DNA from: Bacteroidota bacterium
GTDB taxonomy: Bacteria; Bacteroidota; Bacteroidia; B-17B0; Aurantibacillaceae
Assembly (NCBI GenBank): GCA_005787585.1
Contig: SYAL01000032.1
Location: 32,552-96,551 of the forward strand
Direction: 5' to 3'
Length of the DNA: 64,000 nucleotides
Positions 27,788 through 37,185 of this stretch are shown here, piece by piece; the stretch's first letter is position 1; every line of letters starts with the position of its first letter. Both the position numbers and the translations under genes were made by a program. Below the pieces are notes generated by a model. It was not told the DNA's origin and made no database searches. It was given only the letters and a program-made list of their open reading frames with translations.

Positions 27788-28049
27788 TTTCATTATTAAT
27801 GTACTTTTGAACTAATAAATCTCATTAAAATCTGTAAAATAGAATTTCTACCGATAAAAACTAGATTCTACCGAATATTTTTTGAAATTTAAAATTCATT
27901 CTTGATAATTGTTAAATATAAATTAACATAAATAAACGTTTTTTAAATTTATTTGTTTAATATTGCGATTGCTAGAGCTGCTAAACTAATAAAAACAGGG
28001 AGTAACTGAAAATCCTAAGAGTAAGATAATATTAACTTTATTAATTAAA
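27788..28049. promoter_or_regulatory. Proteorhodopsin upstream region with a 20-base-spaced direct repeat
   Basis: A 262-base gap. The 9-mer TTCTACCGA occurs at 27846-27854 and again at 27866-27874, 20 bases apart centre to centre, about two helical turns. This spacing suits a regulator binding the same face of DNA twice. No exact TAnnTTTG element was seen; near matches occur around 27950-27970. The leader before the rhodopsin ATG would be long if transcription starts near there. Confidence 0.4.
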
Positions 28050-28754
28050 ATGGAACATTCTTTAGAAATTGCAACAGACAATTACGTAGCTTTTACGTTT
28101 TTTATCGGAACCATGGCCATGATGGCCGCATCAGTTTTCTTCTTTTTTGAACTTGGAAACACAAAAACTGAATGGAGAACATCTATTCTCGTTTCTGGTT
28201 TAATAACTTTCATCGCAGCAGTTCACTATTACTACATGAGAGATTATAATCTTAGCACTGGAAAATCTCCAATTTTTTTCCGTTATGTTGATTGGATTCT
28301 TACTGTTCCGTTAATGTGTGTTGAGTTTTATTTAATCACCAAAAAAGCTGGTGCTAAAATAGGTTTGTTATGGAAGTTAATTTTCGCTTCAGTAATTATG
28401 TTAGTAACAGGTTATTTTGGAGAAGCTGTTTACAAAGGCAATGCAGCAATGTGGGGTTTAATTTCAGGTTTAGCTTATTTCTATATTGTATATGAAGTTT
28501 GGATGGGTGATGTTGCAAAACTATCTAAATCAAGTTCCCCTTCTGTACAAAAAGCTGTAAATTCATTACTAAAATTTGTAGTTATTGGATGGGCTATTTA
28601 TCCAATTGGATATATGATTGGAACTGCTGATGGTCAGTGGTATTCTTTCATGAAAGATAGGGCAAGTATGGACATTGTTTACAATATCGGCGATGCTGTA
28701 AACAAAATTGGTTTTGGACTTGTAATTTATGCATTAAGTAGAAGCGAAGACTAA
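28050..28754 (+). CDS. Proteorhodopsin, light-driven proton pump, green-type
   Basis: A 234-residue seven-helix opsin. The helix C motif RYVDWILTVPLMCVEFYLI carries Asp81 (proton acceptor), Thr85 and Glu92 (proton donor), the DTE set of outward proton pumps; Arg78 is conserved and His59 matches the proteorhodopsin histidine that pairs with the acceptor. The spectral tuning position (proteorhodopsin residue 105) is Met89, typical of green-absorbing flavobacterial forms. Retinal would bind Lys219 in helix G (GDAVNKIGFG). Gly136 falls at the site where a carotenoid antenna can contact retinal in xanthorhodopsin. It is followed by a strong terminator. Retinal would come from the nearby CrtY-Blh fusion. 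Confidence 0.97.
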   Translation: MEHSLEIATDNYVAFTFFIGTMAMMAASVFFFFELGNTKTEWRTSILVSGLITFIAAVHYYYMRDYNLSTGKSPIFFRYVDWILTVPLMCVEFYLITKKAGAKIGLLWKLIFASVIMLVTGYFGEAVYKGNAAMWGLISGLAYFYIVYEVWMGDVAKLSKSSSPSVQKAVNSLLKFVVIGWAIYPIGYMIGTADGQWYSFMKDRASMDIVYNIGDAVNKIGFGLVIYALSRSED

Positions 28755-28804
28755 TTTTTTATACTTCTAAAAAGTTTCAAAAAGTTTTTATATTATAAAA
28801 CTAT

Positions 28805-28836
28805 AAAAGCCATTCTTTTCAGAATGGCTTTTTTTT
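28805..28836 (+). terminator. Rho-independent terminator after proteorhodopsin
   Basis: Arms AAAAGCCATTCT (28805-28816) and AGAATGGCTTTT (28821-28832) pair over 12 bases around a TTTC loop and run into a T tract to 28836. It lies between the convergent rhodopsin and recA genes. On the minus strand the same hairpin is followed only by a short T run and may act weakly for recA. Confidence 0.9.
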
Positions 28837-28860
28837 AACAAATTTCTCAAACAAGTTTTT

Positions 28861-29916
28861 TTATTCAACTGGGGCAATTTCAGTAGCCAAAGCTTCTTTA
28901 ATTTTAAATTCTATTTCTTCAGCTAAATCAGGATTTTCATTAAATAAAGATTTTACGGCATCCCTTCCTTGCCCTAATTTTGTTTCATCATAACTAAACC
29001 AAGAGCCCGCTTTTTTTATAATCCCTTTTTCTACGCCAATATCAATAATCTCTCCAACTCTACTTATTCCTTCTCCGAAAACGATATCAAATTCGGCCAT
29101 TCGAAAAGGTGGTGCTAATTTATTTTTAACCACTTTTACTCTTGCTCTATTTCCAGAAACAATATCCCCTTCTTTTATTTGGCTTATTCTTCTAATATCC
29201 AATCTTATAGATGCATAAAATTTTAAAGCATTACCACCAGTTGTGGTCTCTGGATTTCCAAACATAATACCAATTTTTTCGCGCAACTGATTAATAAAAA
29301 TGCAACAACAACCTGTTCTATTAATAGAACCAGTTAGTTTTCTCAAGGCCTGACTCATTAATCTAGCCTGTAACCCCATGCGGCTATCACCCATTTCACC
29401 TTCAATTTCGGCTTTTGGCGTGAGGGCAGCAACAGAGTCAATAACTACTAAATCTACAGCACCGCTTCGAATTAAATTATCAGCAATTTCCAATGCCTGC
29501 TCGCCATTATCTGGCTGAGATATTAATAAATTTCCTGTATCCACTCCTAATTTTTCAGCATAAAATCTATCAAATGCGTGTTCTGCATCAATAAAAGCAG
29601 CAATACCTCCGGTTTTTTGAACATTGGCAATAGCATGAATGGCCAAAGTGGTTTTACCTGAAGACTCTGGTCCATAAATTTCTACTACACGCCCCTTTGG
29701 TAATCCTCCAACGCCTAAAGCAATGTCTAATCCCAATGATCCGGTAGAAATAACTTCCATAGCTTCAATTTTACTATCGCCAAGTTTCATTACAGTTCCT
29801 TTACCGTATGTTTTTTCTAATTTATCCAAGGTTAATTGGAGCGCCTTAAGTTTTTCTGAGTTCATTGTCTTTTTTTCAACTAGCTCCATTAACTCTTCTG
29901 CATTTTTCTTTGCCAT
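28861..29916 (-). CDS. recA: Recombinase RecA
   Basis: A 351-residue DNA-dependent ATPase for strand exchange and SOS induction. Walker A is GPESSGKTT (82-90), Walker [11 protein letters not shown], and the L2 region contains [12 protein letters not shown]. Length and motif order are standard. It is convergent with the rhodopsin gene and lacks a visible lexA/recX partner here. Confidence 0.98.
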   Translation of the reverse strand: MAKKNAEELMELVEKKTMNSEKLKALQLTLDKLEKTYGKGTVMKLGDSKIEAMEVISTGSLGLDIALGVGGLPKGRVVEIYGPESSGKTTLAIHAIANVQKTGGIAAFIDAEHAFDRFYAEKLGVDTGNLLISQPDNGEQALEIADNLIRSGAVDLVVIDSVAALTPKAEIEGEMGDSRMGLQARLMSQALRKLTGSINRTGCCCIFINQLREKIGIMFGNPETTTGGNALKFYASIRLDIRRISQIKEGDIVSGNRARVKVVKNKLAPPFRMAEFDIVFGEGISRVGEIIDIGVEKGIIKKAGSWFSYDETKLGQGRDAVKSLFNENPDLAEEIEFKIKEALATEIAPVE

Positions 29917-30003
29917 GATATATATTTTAATTGATTACAATATAAAATTCGCTTATTAAATATATTATTTCGATTTAAATAAACGATTTACTTAATGTTT
30001 ACA

Positions 30004-30011
30004 CAAAAGTA
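30004..30011 (-). promoter_or_regulatory. Bacteroidota -7 element for recA
   Basis: The minus-strand sequence TACTTTTG fits TAnnTTTG and lies about 88 bases before the recA ATG. No -33 TTG at the usual spacing and no SOS box could be recognised. Confidence 0.35.
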
Positions 30012-30112
30012 TAAGGAAAGATAGCAGCCTCTTGCTATGAATTATAGTATTTTGAAAAATTACAATAATAATAGAGCTTCCGACCTCAAAATAATGTTAA
30101 AAAACCAAGCCC

Positions 30113-31300
30113 CTATTTAATAACCCCCAAATCTCTGCCCACTTTCTCAAAGGCCGCAATGGCTTTATCTAAATGTTCTTTTTCGTGGGCAGCACTTAAT
30201 TGAACCCTGATGCGCGCTTTATCTTTTGGAACTACTGGGTAAAAAAATCCAATAACATAAATACCTTCTTGCAACAATTTTTCGGCAAAAGATTGAGCTA
30301 TTTTAGCGTCATATAACATTACAGGAACAATAGCGCTGTCTCCATCTTTTATTTCAAGCCCAGTTTCTTTAATCCCTTTTTTAAAATAATTTATATTCCA
30401 CTCTAATTTATCTCGCAAACTTGTAGTTTCAGTTAATAAATCAAATACTGCAATACTTGCTCCAACAATATTTGGCGCCAACGAATTACTAAATAAATAA
30501 GGCCTAGAACGCTGACGTAGTAATTCTATAATTTCTTTACGGCCACTTGTAAATCCACCCATAGCTCCACCCAATGCCTTTCCGAGAGTGCCAGTTATTA
30601 TATCTACTCTACCAATTACATTTTTCGCCTCAATTGTTCCTCTTCCGGTTTTTCCGAGAAAGCCACTTGCATGGCATTCGTCTACCATCACTAAAGCATT
30701 ATATTTATCTGCTAAGTCGCATATTTTATCTAAAGGCGCAACAAAGCCATCCATACTAAAAACACCGTCAGTTACAATAATTCGATGTCGTTGAGCTTGC
30801 GAAGCTTTTAATTGTTCTTCCAAATCAGCTATGTCGCAATTTTTATATCTATATCGTTTGGCTTTACATAAGCGTACGCCATCGATAATGCTCGCATGAT
30901 TTAATTCGTCGCTAATAATTGCATCATTTTCATCAAATAAAGGCTCAAATACCCCGCCATTTGCATCAAAAGCGGCTGCATATAAAATTGTATCTTCTGT
31001 CCCTAAAAATTGCGCTATTTTTTCTTCAAGTTGTTTATGAATATCTTGGGTTCCACAAATAAAGCGAACGCTGCTCATACCAAATCCATGGGTATTTAAT
31101 GCATTTTTTGCTCCCTCAATCACTTTTGGATGACTAGAAAGGCCTAAGTAATTATTCCCACAAAAAACTAAAACATCATTTCCGTTTACTTTTACAACTG
31201 CGTCCATTGGCGAAGTAATAATTCGTTCGCGCTTAAACAATCCGTTTTTTTCAATGTCGCTTAAAGTAGTTTGTAATTGAAGTTTTAAATGACCGTACAT
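30113..31300 (-). CDS. kbl: Glycine C-acetyltransferase (2-amino-3-ketobutyrate CoA ligase)
   Basis: PLP enzyme of the alpha-oxoamine synthase family that cleaves 2-amino-3-ketobutyrate with CoA to glycine and acetyl-CoA, the step after threonine dehydrogenase (5599-6540). The product is 395 residues, close to the 398 of E. coli Kbl. The PLP-binding lysine is in GTLGKALGGAMGGF; YLGLSSHP, CGTQDIHKQLE and VDECHASGFLG are family blocks. The ATG at 31300 (MYGHLKLQLQ) is preferred; the open frame runs 45 codons further upstream but would cross into the divergent gene. Confidence 0.93.
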   Translation of the reverse strand: MYGHLKLQLQTTLSDIEKNGLFKRERIITSPMDAVVKVNGNDVLVFCGNNYLGLSSHPKVIEGAKNALNTHGFGMSSVRFICGTQDIHKQLEEKIAQFLGTEDTILYAAAFDANGGVFEPLFDENDAIISDELNHASIIDGVRLCKAKRYRYKNCDIADLEEQLKASQAQRHRIIVTDGVFSMDGFVAPLDKICDLADKYNALVMVDECHASGFLGKTGRGTIEAKNVIGRVDIITGTLGKALGGAMGGFTSGRKEIIELLRQRSRPYLFSNSLAPNIVGASIAVFDLLTETTSLRDKLEWNINYFKKGIKETGLEIKDGDSAIVPVMLYDAKIAQSFAEKLLQEGIYVIGFFYPVVPKDKARIRVQLSAAHEKEHLDKAIAAFEKVGRDLGVIK

Positions 31301-31351
31301 AATTTTAGTATTTTTACAGTGTAAATTTACCAAAAGTTTTATTACAAGAAG

Positions 31352-32413
31352 ATGAACAATTATATTATTTCTGGCATTCAACAAATTGGCATTGGAGTTT
31401 CTAATGTAACTGAAGGATTTAAATGGTACAACCAAAATTTTGGAATGGATGTACCTATTTTTGAAGAGGCGGCTGAAGCAAATTTAATGCTTCCTTATAC
31501 AGGCGGAAAGCCTCATCAAAGGCATGCTATTTTGGCTATTAATTTAAAAGGTGGCGGAGGTTTCGAAATTTGGCAATACACCAGCCGAATTCCTCAAGCT
31601 CCAGCTTTTATGCCTCAATTAGGAGATTTAGGTTTATTTTGTGCTAAAATAAAATCTGAAAATGTTAAAGATAGTTTTGATTTTTTTAATTCTAAAAAAG
31701 TGCGCGTATTAGGTCCGATCACAAAAAATCCAGAAGGTAAAGACCATTTTTTTATACAAGATGTCTTTGGTAATTTTTTTGAAATTATTGAAGATACTAT
31801 TTGGTTTGGCAAAGGATTAAAAAGCACTGGAGGCCCTATAGGAATGATAATTGGTGTGAGCAACCTTGAAAAGTCGATCCAATTTTATTCTGAAATTTTG
31901 GGTTATGACTCTGTTTTATTTAAAGGAGAAAACTCTTTCGAAGACCTAGCCGTGTTGCCAGGCGGATCAGTTAAAACCAAAAGAGCAATTTTAACTCATA
32001 GTAAATCTCGGGTTGGACCTTTTTCTAAACTTTTTGGCACTAGTTATATTGAACTAATTGAAGCTCAAAATTATCATCCACGAGCTATTTTCGAAAATAG
32101 ACTTTGGGGCGATTTGGGTTTTATACATTTATGTTTTGATATTAAAAATATGGCTGCATTAAAAGTAAAATGTGAGTCGGCAGGACATCCATTTACTATA
32201 GATGGGGGCTCTGGTTTTGAGATGGGAGAGGCGGCTGGACATTTTACCTATATCGAAGACCCCGACAAAACGTTAATCGAATTTGTTGAAACAAAAAAAA
32301 TTCCAATTTTAAAAAAATTTGGCTGGTATTTGGATCTGCGGAAAAGAGCTCCCGAAAAAGCCTTGCCCAATTGGATGCTAAAATTTCTGAGCTTTAACAG
32401 AAAAACATTTTAA
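31352..32413 (+). CDS. Two-domain VOC (glyoxalase/dioxygenase superfamily) protein
   Basis: A 353-residue protein with two vicinal-oxygen-chelate modules: about 5-145 (starting ISGIQQIGIGVSNV) and about 160-320 (starting IGMIIGVSNLEKS). The second module keeps a His in FIHLCFDI and a Glu in TLIEFVE that could hold a metal; the first has Gln where the usual first-strand His would be. The two-module architecture recalls hydroxyphenylpyruvate dioxygenase, but the C-terminal HPPD signature was not recognised, so a substrate is not assigned. Divergent from kbl; the esterase gene follows after 10 bases. Confidence 0.7.
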   Translation: MNNYIISGIQQIGIGVSNVTEGFKWYNQNFGMDVPIFEEAAEANLMLPYTGGKPHQRHAILAINLKGGGGFEIWQYTSRIPQAPAFMPQLGDLGLFCAKIKSENVKDSFDFFNSKKVRVLGPITKNPEGKDHFFIQDVFGNFFEIIEDTIWFGKGLKSTGGPIGMIIGVSNLEKSIQFYSEILGYDSVLFKGENSFEDLAVLPGGSVKTKRAILTHSKSRVGPFSKLFGTSYIELIEAQNYHPRAIFENRLWGDLGFIHLCFDIKNMAALKVKCESAGHPFTIDGGSGFEMGEAAGHFTYIEDPDKTLIEFVETKKIPILKKFGWYLDLRKRAPEKALPNWMLKFLSFNRKTF

Positions 32414-32423
32414 TTAGCCTCCT

Positions 32424-33737
32424 ATGTTTAAGTTCTTCATCGCATTTATTTTAATAAGTACTAATTTTTCTTCTCAAGTTAAAAATCTAACTGCGGCAAA
32501 AGTATTTATTAATAAACTAGAAAATCAAAAATTTGATAGTGCTTATTCTTTTTTTGATACCATAATTACTTCTAAATTAAGCGCCGAAATGCTTGAACAA
32601 ATGTGGGGAGGCTTTGCAAAGTTTATGGGCCAATATATTGGCTATTCTGATCTGCGAAGCGAAAATGTTGAAGGCAAAGATTCGGTTATTATTGCTTTAT
32701 GTAAATTCGAAAAAAATAAATTAAATTTAAGTTTACATTTTAATGCGATTAATAAAATTGATGGCATTTATTTTAAGCCACCTAAAAATGATAAAAGCTA
32801 CTCTGCCCCTCCTTATAATAAATTCGGTTCTTTTTATGAAAATAAAGTTAGCGTTAAGACTAACACCTTTGAATTACCTGGCATTTTATCCATTCCAAAT
32901 AATACTACTAATCCACCAATAGTTATTTTAATTTCAGGTTCAGGCCCTAATGATAAAGACGAAAGTATAGGGCCAAACAAACCCTTTAAAGATCTTGCAA
33001 TAGGCTTAGCCTCTAATGGAATTGCGAGTTTAAGATACGATAAACGAACTAAAGTTTATGGCAATAAATTTTACAATAAAAAGGGGCATTACGATTTATA
33101 TGAAGAATATATTTTTGATGCTTTAAATGCAATTAAATTAATTCGCAAACATCCGACAACTAAAAAATCACACATTTATTTATTAGGCCATAGCTTGGGC
33201 GCTGTATGCGCTTCTAAAGTTGCTTCAAAAAGCAAAGATGTTCGAGGTGTAATTCTATTTGCTGGGCCCGCCCGAAATTTTGAAGATGTTTTATTAGAGC
33301 AAACCCGATATATTTTTAGTATAGATAGTATTAGTGCAGAAGAAAAAAAGAATATAGAATCGCTAACAAAAGAATTAAGTTTAGTGAAAAATTTAAAGGC
33401 TCTAAAAAAATTGAAGCCTAATGAATTGCCATTAAATTTACCATTCGAGTATTGGGAAAGTTTATCTCAACTAATTAATACTAAAATTACAAGTCAATTA
33501 AAACAGCCTATTTTAGTTTTGCAAGGAGGAAGAGATTATCAAGTAACAAAAATTGATTTTGAATTATGGAAAGCGGCTCTATCTAATCAAACAAAAAATA
33601 AATTTATATTTTATGATAACTTAAATCATTTATTTTTTAATGGTATAGAAAAATCAGTTCCTTCCGAATATGAAAAACAAGGAAGCGTTGACGAAAAAGT
33701 TATTTTAGACTTATCAAAATGGATAAAAGAAAATTAA
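32424..33737 (+). CDS. Exported alpha/beta hydrolase with N-terminal DUF3887
   Basis: A 437-residue secreted esterase-like protein. A short signal peptide (1-17) is followed by a DUF3887 domain (about 20-125) and an alpha/beta hydrolase domain. The oxyanion/nucleophile region is LLGHSLGAV (Ser near 256); the acid is likely in LQGGRDYQV and the catalytic His in DNLNHLFF. Substrate unknown. It lies 10 bases after the VOC gene, probably in one transcript. Confidence 0.82.
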   Translation: MFKFFIAFILISTNFSSQVKNLTAAKVFINKLENQKFDSAYSFFDTIITSKLSAEMLEQMWGGFAKFMGQYIGYSDLRSENVEGKDSVIIALCKFEKNKLNLSLHFNAINKIDGIYFKPPKNDKSYSAPPYNKFGSFYENKVSVKTNTFELPGILSIPNNTTNPPIVILISGSGPNDKDESIGPNKPFKDLAIGLASNGIASLRYDKRTKVYGNKFYNKKGHYDLYEEYIFDALNAIKLIRKHPTTKKSHIYLLGHSLGAVCASKVASKSKDVRGVILFAGPARNFEDVLLEQTRYIFSIDSISAEEKKNIESLTKELSLVKNLKALKKLKPNELPLNLPFEYWESLSQLINTKITSQLKQPILVLQGGRDYQVTKIDFELWKAALSNQTKNKFIFYDNLNHLFFNGIEKSVPSEYEKQGSVDEKVILDLSKWIKEN

Positions 33738-33815
33738 GTTGTATTACTTTTTAATTTATTATAAAGATGTATTTTTTATTACTTTAGTTCTAAATATAAA
33801 AACCAAAATGTTTAT

Positions 33816-36203
33816 ATGAAAAAGCAAATTGCTTTAATTATACTAATAATTAGCTCGTTTTTTTTTAGAGCCCAAAAATATACTATTTCTGGTTATGTAA
33901 GCGATAGTAAAACTCAAGAAAAAATTATTGGTGCTATTATTTATGATGGGAAAACTAAATTAGGAACTACAACAAATAACTATGGATTCTTTAGTCTAAC
34001 TTTACCAAGCGATAGTGTAAATATTTTAATTTCTTATATTGGGTTTACTCCTCAATATGTATCATTTAAACTAAATCAAGATATTTCTCTTAATATTGAT
34101 TTAAACCTTATTAATCAATTGCAAACCGTAGAAGTTTTAGCCGACGAAAGTCAACGAATTGAAGATCAATCAAAAATGAGTGTAATTAATATCCCTATTG
34201 AACAGATAAAAAAAGTGCCTGCCTTGCTCGGAGAAGTTGATGTATTAAAGGTGTTACAATTATTGCCAGGTGTTAAGAGTGGCGGAGAAGGATCTAGCGG
34301 ATTATATGTTAGAGGTGGCGGTCCAGATCAAAATTTAATTTTATTAGATGGGGCCCCTATTTATAATGCTTCTCACTTATTTGGATTCTTTTCAACTTTT
34401 AATGCAGATGCTATAAAAAATGTAGAGTTAACTAAAGGTGGGTTTCCTGCTAGATATGGGGGGAGATTATCTTCTGTTATTGATATTAATATGAAAGATG
34501 GAAATATGCGCAAGTATAATGTAGAAGGGTCTATTGGATTAATTACAAGCAAAATACTTATTGAAGGCCCTATTTTGAAAGATAAAACATCTTTTCTTTT
34601 CACCGCTCGTCGCACTTATATTGATAAACTAACCCGTCCAATTGTACGGGCCATAACTTTAGGAGGAGGCGAGGGAGGATATTACTTTTATGATTTAAAC
34701 TTAAAAGTAAATCATAAATTTTCAGATAAAGACAAGCTTTTTTTAAGTTTTTACAAAGGATTAGATAATTTTTCTTTTTCTACAGGGTCGACATTTGGCG
34801 AAACAACTTATGATGGCTATTTAAAATGGGGAAATGCTATTGGTTCTGCCAGATGGAATCATGTATTTAATAATCGATTATTTTGCAATACAGGCGTAAC
34901 ATACACACAATACTTATTTGGAATTGGGCAAGAATTTAAAGACCTTAAAAATGACACAAAGCAAACGGCAAATTATTTTTCAGGTATAAATGATTGGGCA
35001 GTAAAAATAAATTTTGACTATATGCCAACCCCTAATCACTTTGTTAAATTTGGATCAAATTATATTTATCATGTTTTTAAAACTGGAGCCGAACAATATA
35101 AAACAACTGGTTTTGTTAGAGATATTGATACAATAAGTGGAAATCCTGATATTTTTGCCACCGAATTAAATTTTTACGTCGAAGATGATTGGAAAATAAA
35201 TTCAAAATTAAAAATAAATTTTGGTATTCATGCTGCAGGTTTTTTAGTTCAAAATAATATTTATAAATCGGTTCAGCCGCGCTTTACCGGAAGATACTTA
35301 TTGCCAAATAATTGGAGTATAAAGGCCTCTTACGCAAGCATGATGCAATTTATTCATCTTTTATCAAATTCGAATGTTGGCCTTCCAACAGATTTATGGG
35401 TGCCCGCAACAAAATTAATTAAACCTCAACAATCTTTTCAAGGCGCATTTGGTTTAGCAAAAAGCCTTAAAAATAACGCATTTGAATTCAGCGCTGAAGG
35501 ATATTATAAAGAAATGAAAAATATAATTGATTACTTAGATGGGGCTAATTTTATTGGGGGTAATAGTGACTGGGAGAAAAAAGTTGCACAAGGAATGGGA
35601 TGGAGCTATGGATCGGAATTTTTAATTCAAAAGAAAAAAGGAAAATTAAATGGTTGGATTGGCTACACATTATCATGGACTAACAGACAATTTACAGAAA
35701 TTAATCAAGGTTTAATTTATCCATATAAATACGATAGACGACATGATATTTCTGTAGTAGCAATTTATAAATTAAGTAATAAGCTTGATATTTCATCCAC
35801 TTGGGTATACGGAACAGGAAATGCTATAAGTTTACCATTACAAAGTTACTTGGCGGCAAATATTTCAGAATTTAATTTTTCACAAGAGGTTCAGTATTAC
35901 GGCAGTAAAAATAATTATCGAATGGCGCCTTATCACCGAATGGATATAAATATAAATAAACATAAAAAAAAGAAATGGGGTCGCGTAACTTGGAGCGCTG
36001 GAGTTTATAATTTATACAGTCGACAAAATCCATATTTTCTTTACTTTTCTAGAAATAGTTATGGAGTACAGCAATTAAAACAAGTAAGCTTGTTTCGGTT
36101 TATTCCTAGTATTAGTTATAGCTTTAAATTTGATTTTAAAAATTTTAAAGAGATTTTTAAAGATGATGAAGAACTAGAAGCATTTGAAAAACAACAGCAA
36201 TAA
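33816..36203 (+). CDS. TonB-dependent receptor with carboxypeptidase-like N-domain
   Basis: A 795-residue outer membrane receptor: signal peptide (1-19), a carboxypeptidase-D-regulatory-like beta-sandwich (about 22-105, starting YTISGYVSDSKTQEKIIGAI), a plug domain with LKVLQLLPGVKSGGEGSSGL and GGGPDQNLILLDGAPIYN, and a beta-barrel to the C-terminus with many aromatic strands. It would import a substrate using TonB energy. The DUF4249 lipoprotein gene starts 4 bases downstream, the usual pairing. Confidence 0.93.
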   Translation: MKKQIALIILIISSFFFRAQKYTISGYVSDSKTQEKIIGAIIYDGKTKLGTTTNNYGFFSLTLPSDSVNILISYIGFTPQYVSFKLNQDISLNIDLNLINQLQTVEVLADESQRIEDQSKMSVINIPIEQIKKVPALLGEVDVLKVLQLLPGVKSGGEGSSGLYVRGGGPDQNLILLDGAPIYNASHLFGFFSTFNADAIKNVELTKGGFPARYGGRLSSVIDINMKDGNMRKYNVEGSIGLITSKILIEGPILKDKTSFLFTARRTYIDKLTRPIVRAITLGGGEGGYYFYDLNLKVNHKFSDKDKLFLSFYKGLDNFSFSTGSTFGETTYDGYLKWGNAIGSARWNHVFNNRLFCNTGVTYTQYLFGIGQEFKDLKNDTKQTANYFSGINDWAVKINFDYMPTPNHFVKFGSNYIYHVFKTGAEQYKTTGFVRDIDTISGNPDIFATELNFYVEDDWKINSKLKINFGIHAAGFLVQNNIYKSVQPRFTGRYLLPNNWSIKASYASMMQFIHLLSNSNVGLPTDLWVPATKLIKPQQSFQGAFGLAKSLKNNAFEFSAEGYYKEMKNIIDYLDGANFIGGNSDWEKKVAQGMGWSYGSEFLIQKKKGKLNGWIGYTLSWTNRQFTEINQGLIYPYKYDRRHDISVVAIYKLSNKLDISSTWVYGTGNAISLPLQSYLAANISEFNFSQEVQYYGSKNNYRMAPYHRMDININKHKKKKWGRVTWSAGVYNLYSRQNPYFLYFSRNSYGVQQLKQVSLFRFIPSISYSFKFDFKNFKEIFKDDEELEAFEKQQQ

Positions 36204-36207
36204 AAAT

Positions 36208-37113
36208 ATGAAAAAGATAAAATTATTAATTTGTTTGTTTACAGTATTCATTTTTTTATCCTGTGAAAAAATTATTGAAGCAAAAGATTTGCCAGAGCAA
36301 GATTCTCGAATTGTTTTAAATAGCCTTCTTTTTTCAGAAGATTTAATAACTGCTAACATTACTGCTAGCAGAGGCATCCTCAGTAACAAGCCATTTAAAG
36401 ATTTAAATAACGCTATTTGTCAAGTTTTTGAAAATGATGCATATCTAGGGAATTTAACAAACATTCAGAATGGTGATTTTACTGGTTTTTTCACTGCAAA
36501 AGCTAATAATAAATATCGCTTAGTTGTAAGCGCCAGTGGTTATTCAACCGCTACTGCAACTACTTATATTCCGGGGGCAGTAAATTATAGCGCTCCCGAA
36601 CGCTATGATACTATTAATTATAATTACAAAATCGATTCCTTTGATTCTTCTTATATTAATGGAACAAGTAAATTTAAAATTAAAATTTTAGACAATTTAA
36701 ATACAAAAAATTTTTACAGCTTAAGGCCTATTGTCATATTAATTGATAGCGAAGGAAATATAATAGAAAATATTGACTATGTGACTATTAAAAATAATGC
36801 TATTGAAGATAGCTTTGATAATCTTTCTTTTGAAATAAATGACTTAAATAAAATAAATAACAATCAAATATCTTTAGATTTTGATGTTAAATTTAGTTAC
36901 TATTCTCTAGAAAAATTAAAAATTAAAAGTATTCGTGTTTATCTTGAAATAAGTAATTTAAGTGAAGAATATTATAACTATAAAATTACATTAGCAAAAC
37001 AAACAGAAGTTGGACCAAGTTTTTTTGCTGAACCTGTTCTTGTTTATAGTAATATAATTAATGGTTTGGGTATTCTTGGTAGCGCAAGTAAAACAAGGCT
37101 AATAATTTATTAA
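36208..37113 (+). CDS. DUF4249 lipoprotein, partner of the TonB receptor
   Basis: A 301-residue predicted surface or periplasmic lipoprotein with signal peptide and lipobox FLSC (Cys about 19 of MKKIKLLIC...). The ATG at 36208 is preferred over a TTG eight codons upstream that would overlap the receptor gene, because it starts directly at the signal peptide. Early region KDLPEQDSRIVLNSLLFSED fits DUF4249, a beta-sandwich family coded next to TonB receptors in Bacteroidota. It probably binds substrate or caps the receptor. Confidence 0.85.
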   Translation: MKKIKLLICLFTVFIFLSCEKIIEAKDLPEQDSRIVLNSLLFSEDLITANITASRGILSNKPFKDLNNAICQVFENDAYLGNLTNIQNGDFTGFFTAKANNKYRLVVSASGYSTATATTYIPGAVNYSAPERYDTINYNYKIDSFDSSYINGTSKFKIKILDNLNTKNFYSLRPIVILIDSEGNIIENIDYVTIKNNAIEDSFDNLSFEINDLNKINNNQISLDFDVKFSYYSLEKLKIKSIRVYLEISNLSEEYYNYKITLAKQTEVGPSFFAEPVLVYSNIINGLGILGSASKTRLIIY

Positions 37114-37164
37114 CTGAATTTTCAAAAAAATATCACTTCAACAATGTTGCGCAATAACCTTACT

Positions 37165-37172
37165 TACTTTTG
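37165..37172 (+). promoter_or_regulatory. Bacteroidota -7 element ahead of dus
   Basis: TACTTTTG matches TAnnTTTG, 13 bases before the GTG start of the tRNA-dihydrouridine synthase gene. A TTG at 37147-37149 lies upstream but the 15-base gap is short for a -33 element. Confidence 0.4.
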
Positions 37173-37185
37173 TTAACTTCGTGAA

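Noticed and set aside
31301..31435. Longer N-terminus for kbl from a start at 31435
   Set aside because: The extra 45 residues overlap the divergent VOC gene, look unlike any Kbl N-terminus, and the 395-residue form matches the family length.
31352..32413. Confident call as 4-hydroxyphenylpyruvate dioxygenase
   Set aside because: Tempting because of the two VOC modules and the presence of hmgA, but the C-terminal HPPD signature and three clear metal ligands could not be identified.
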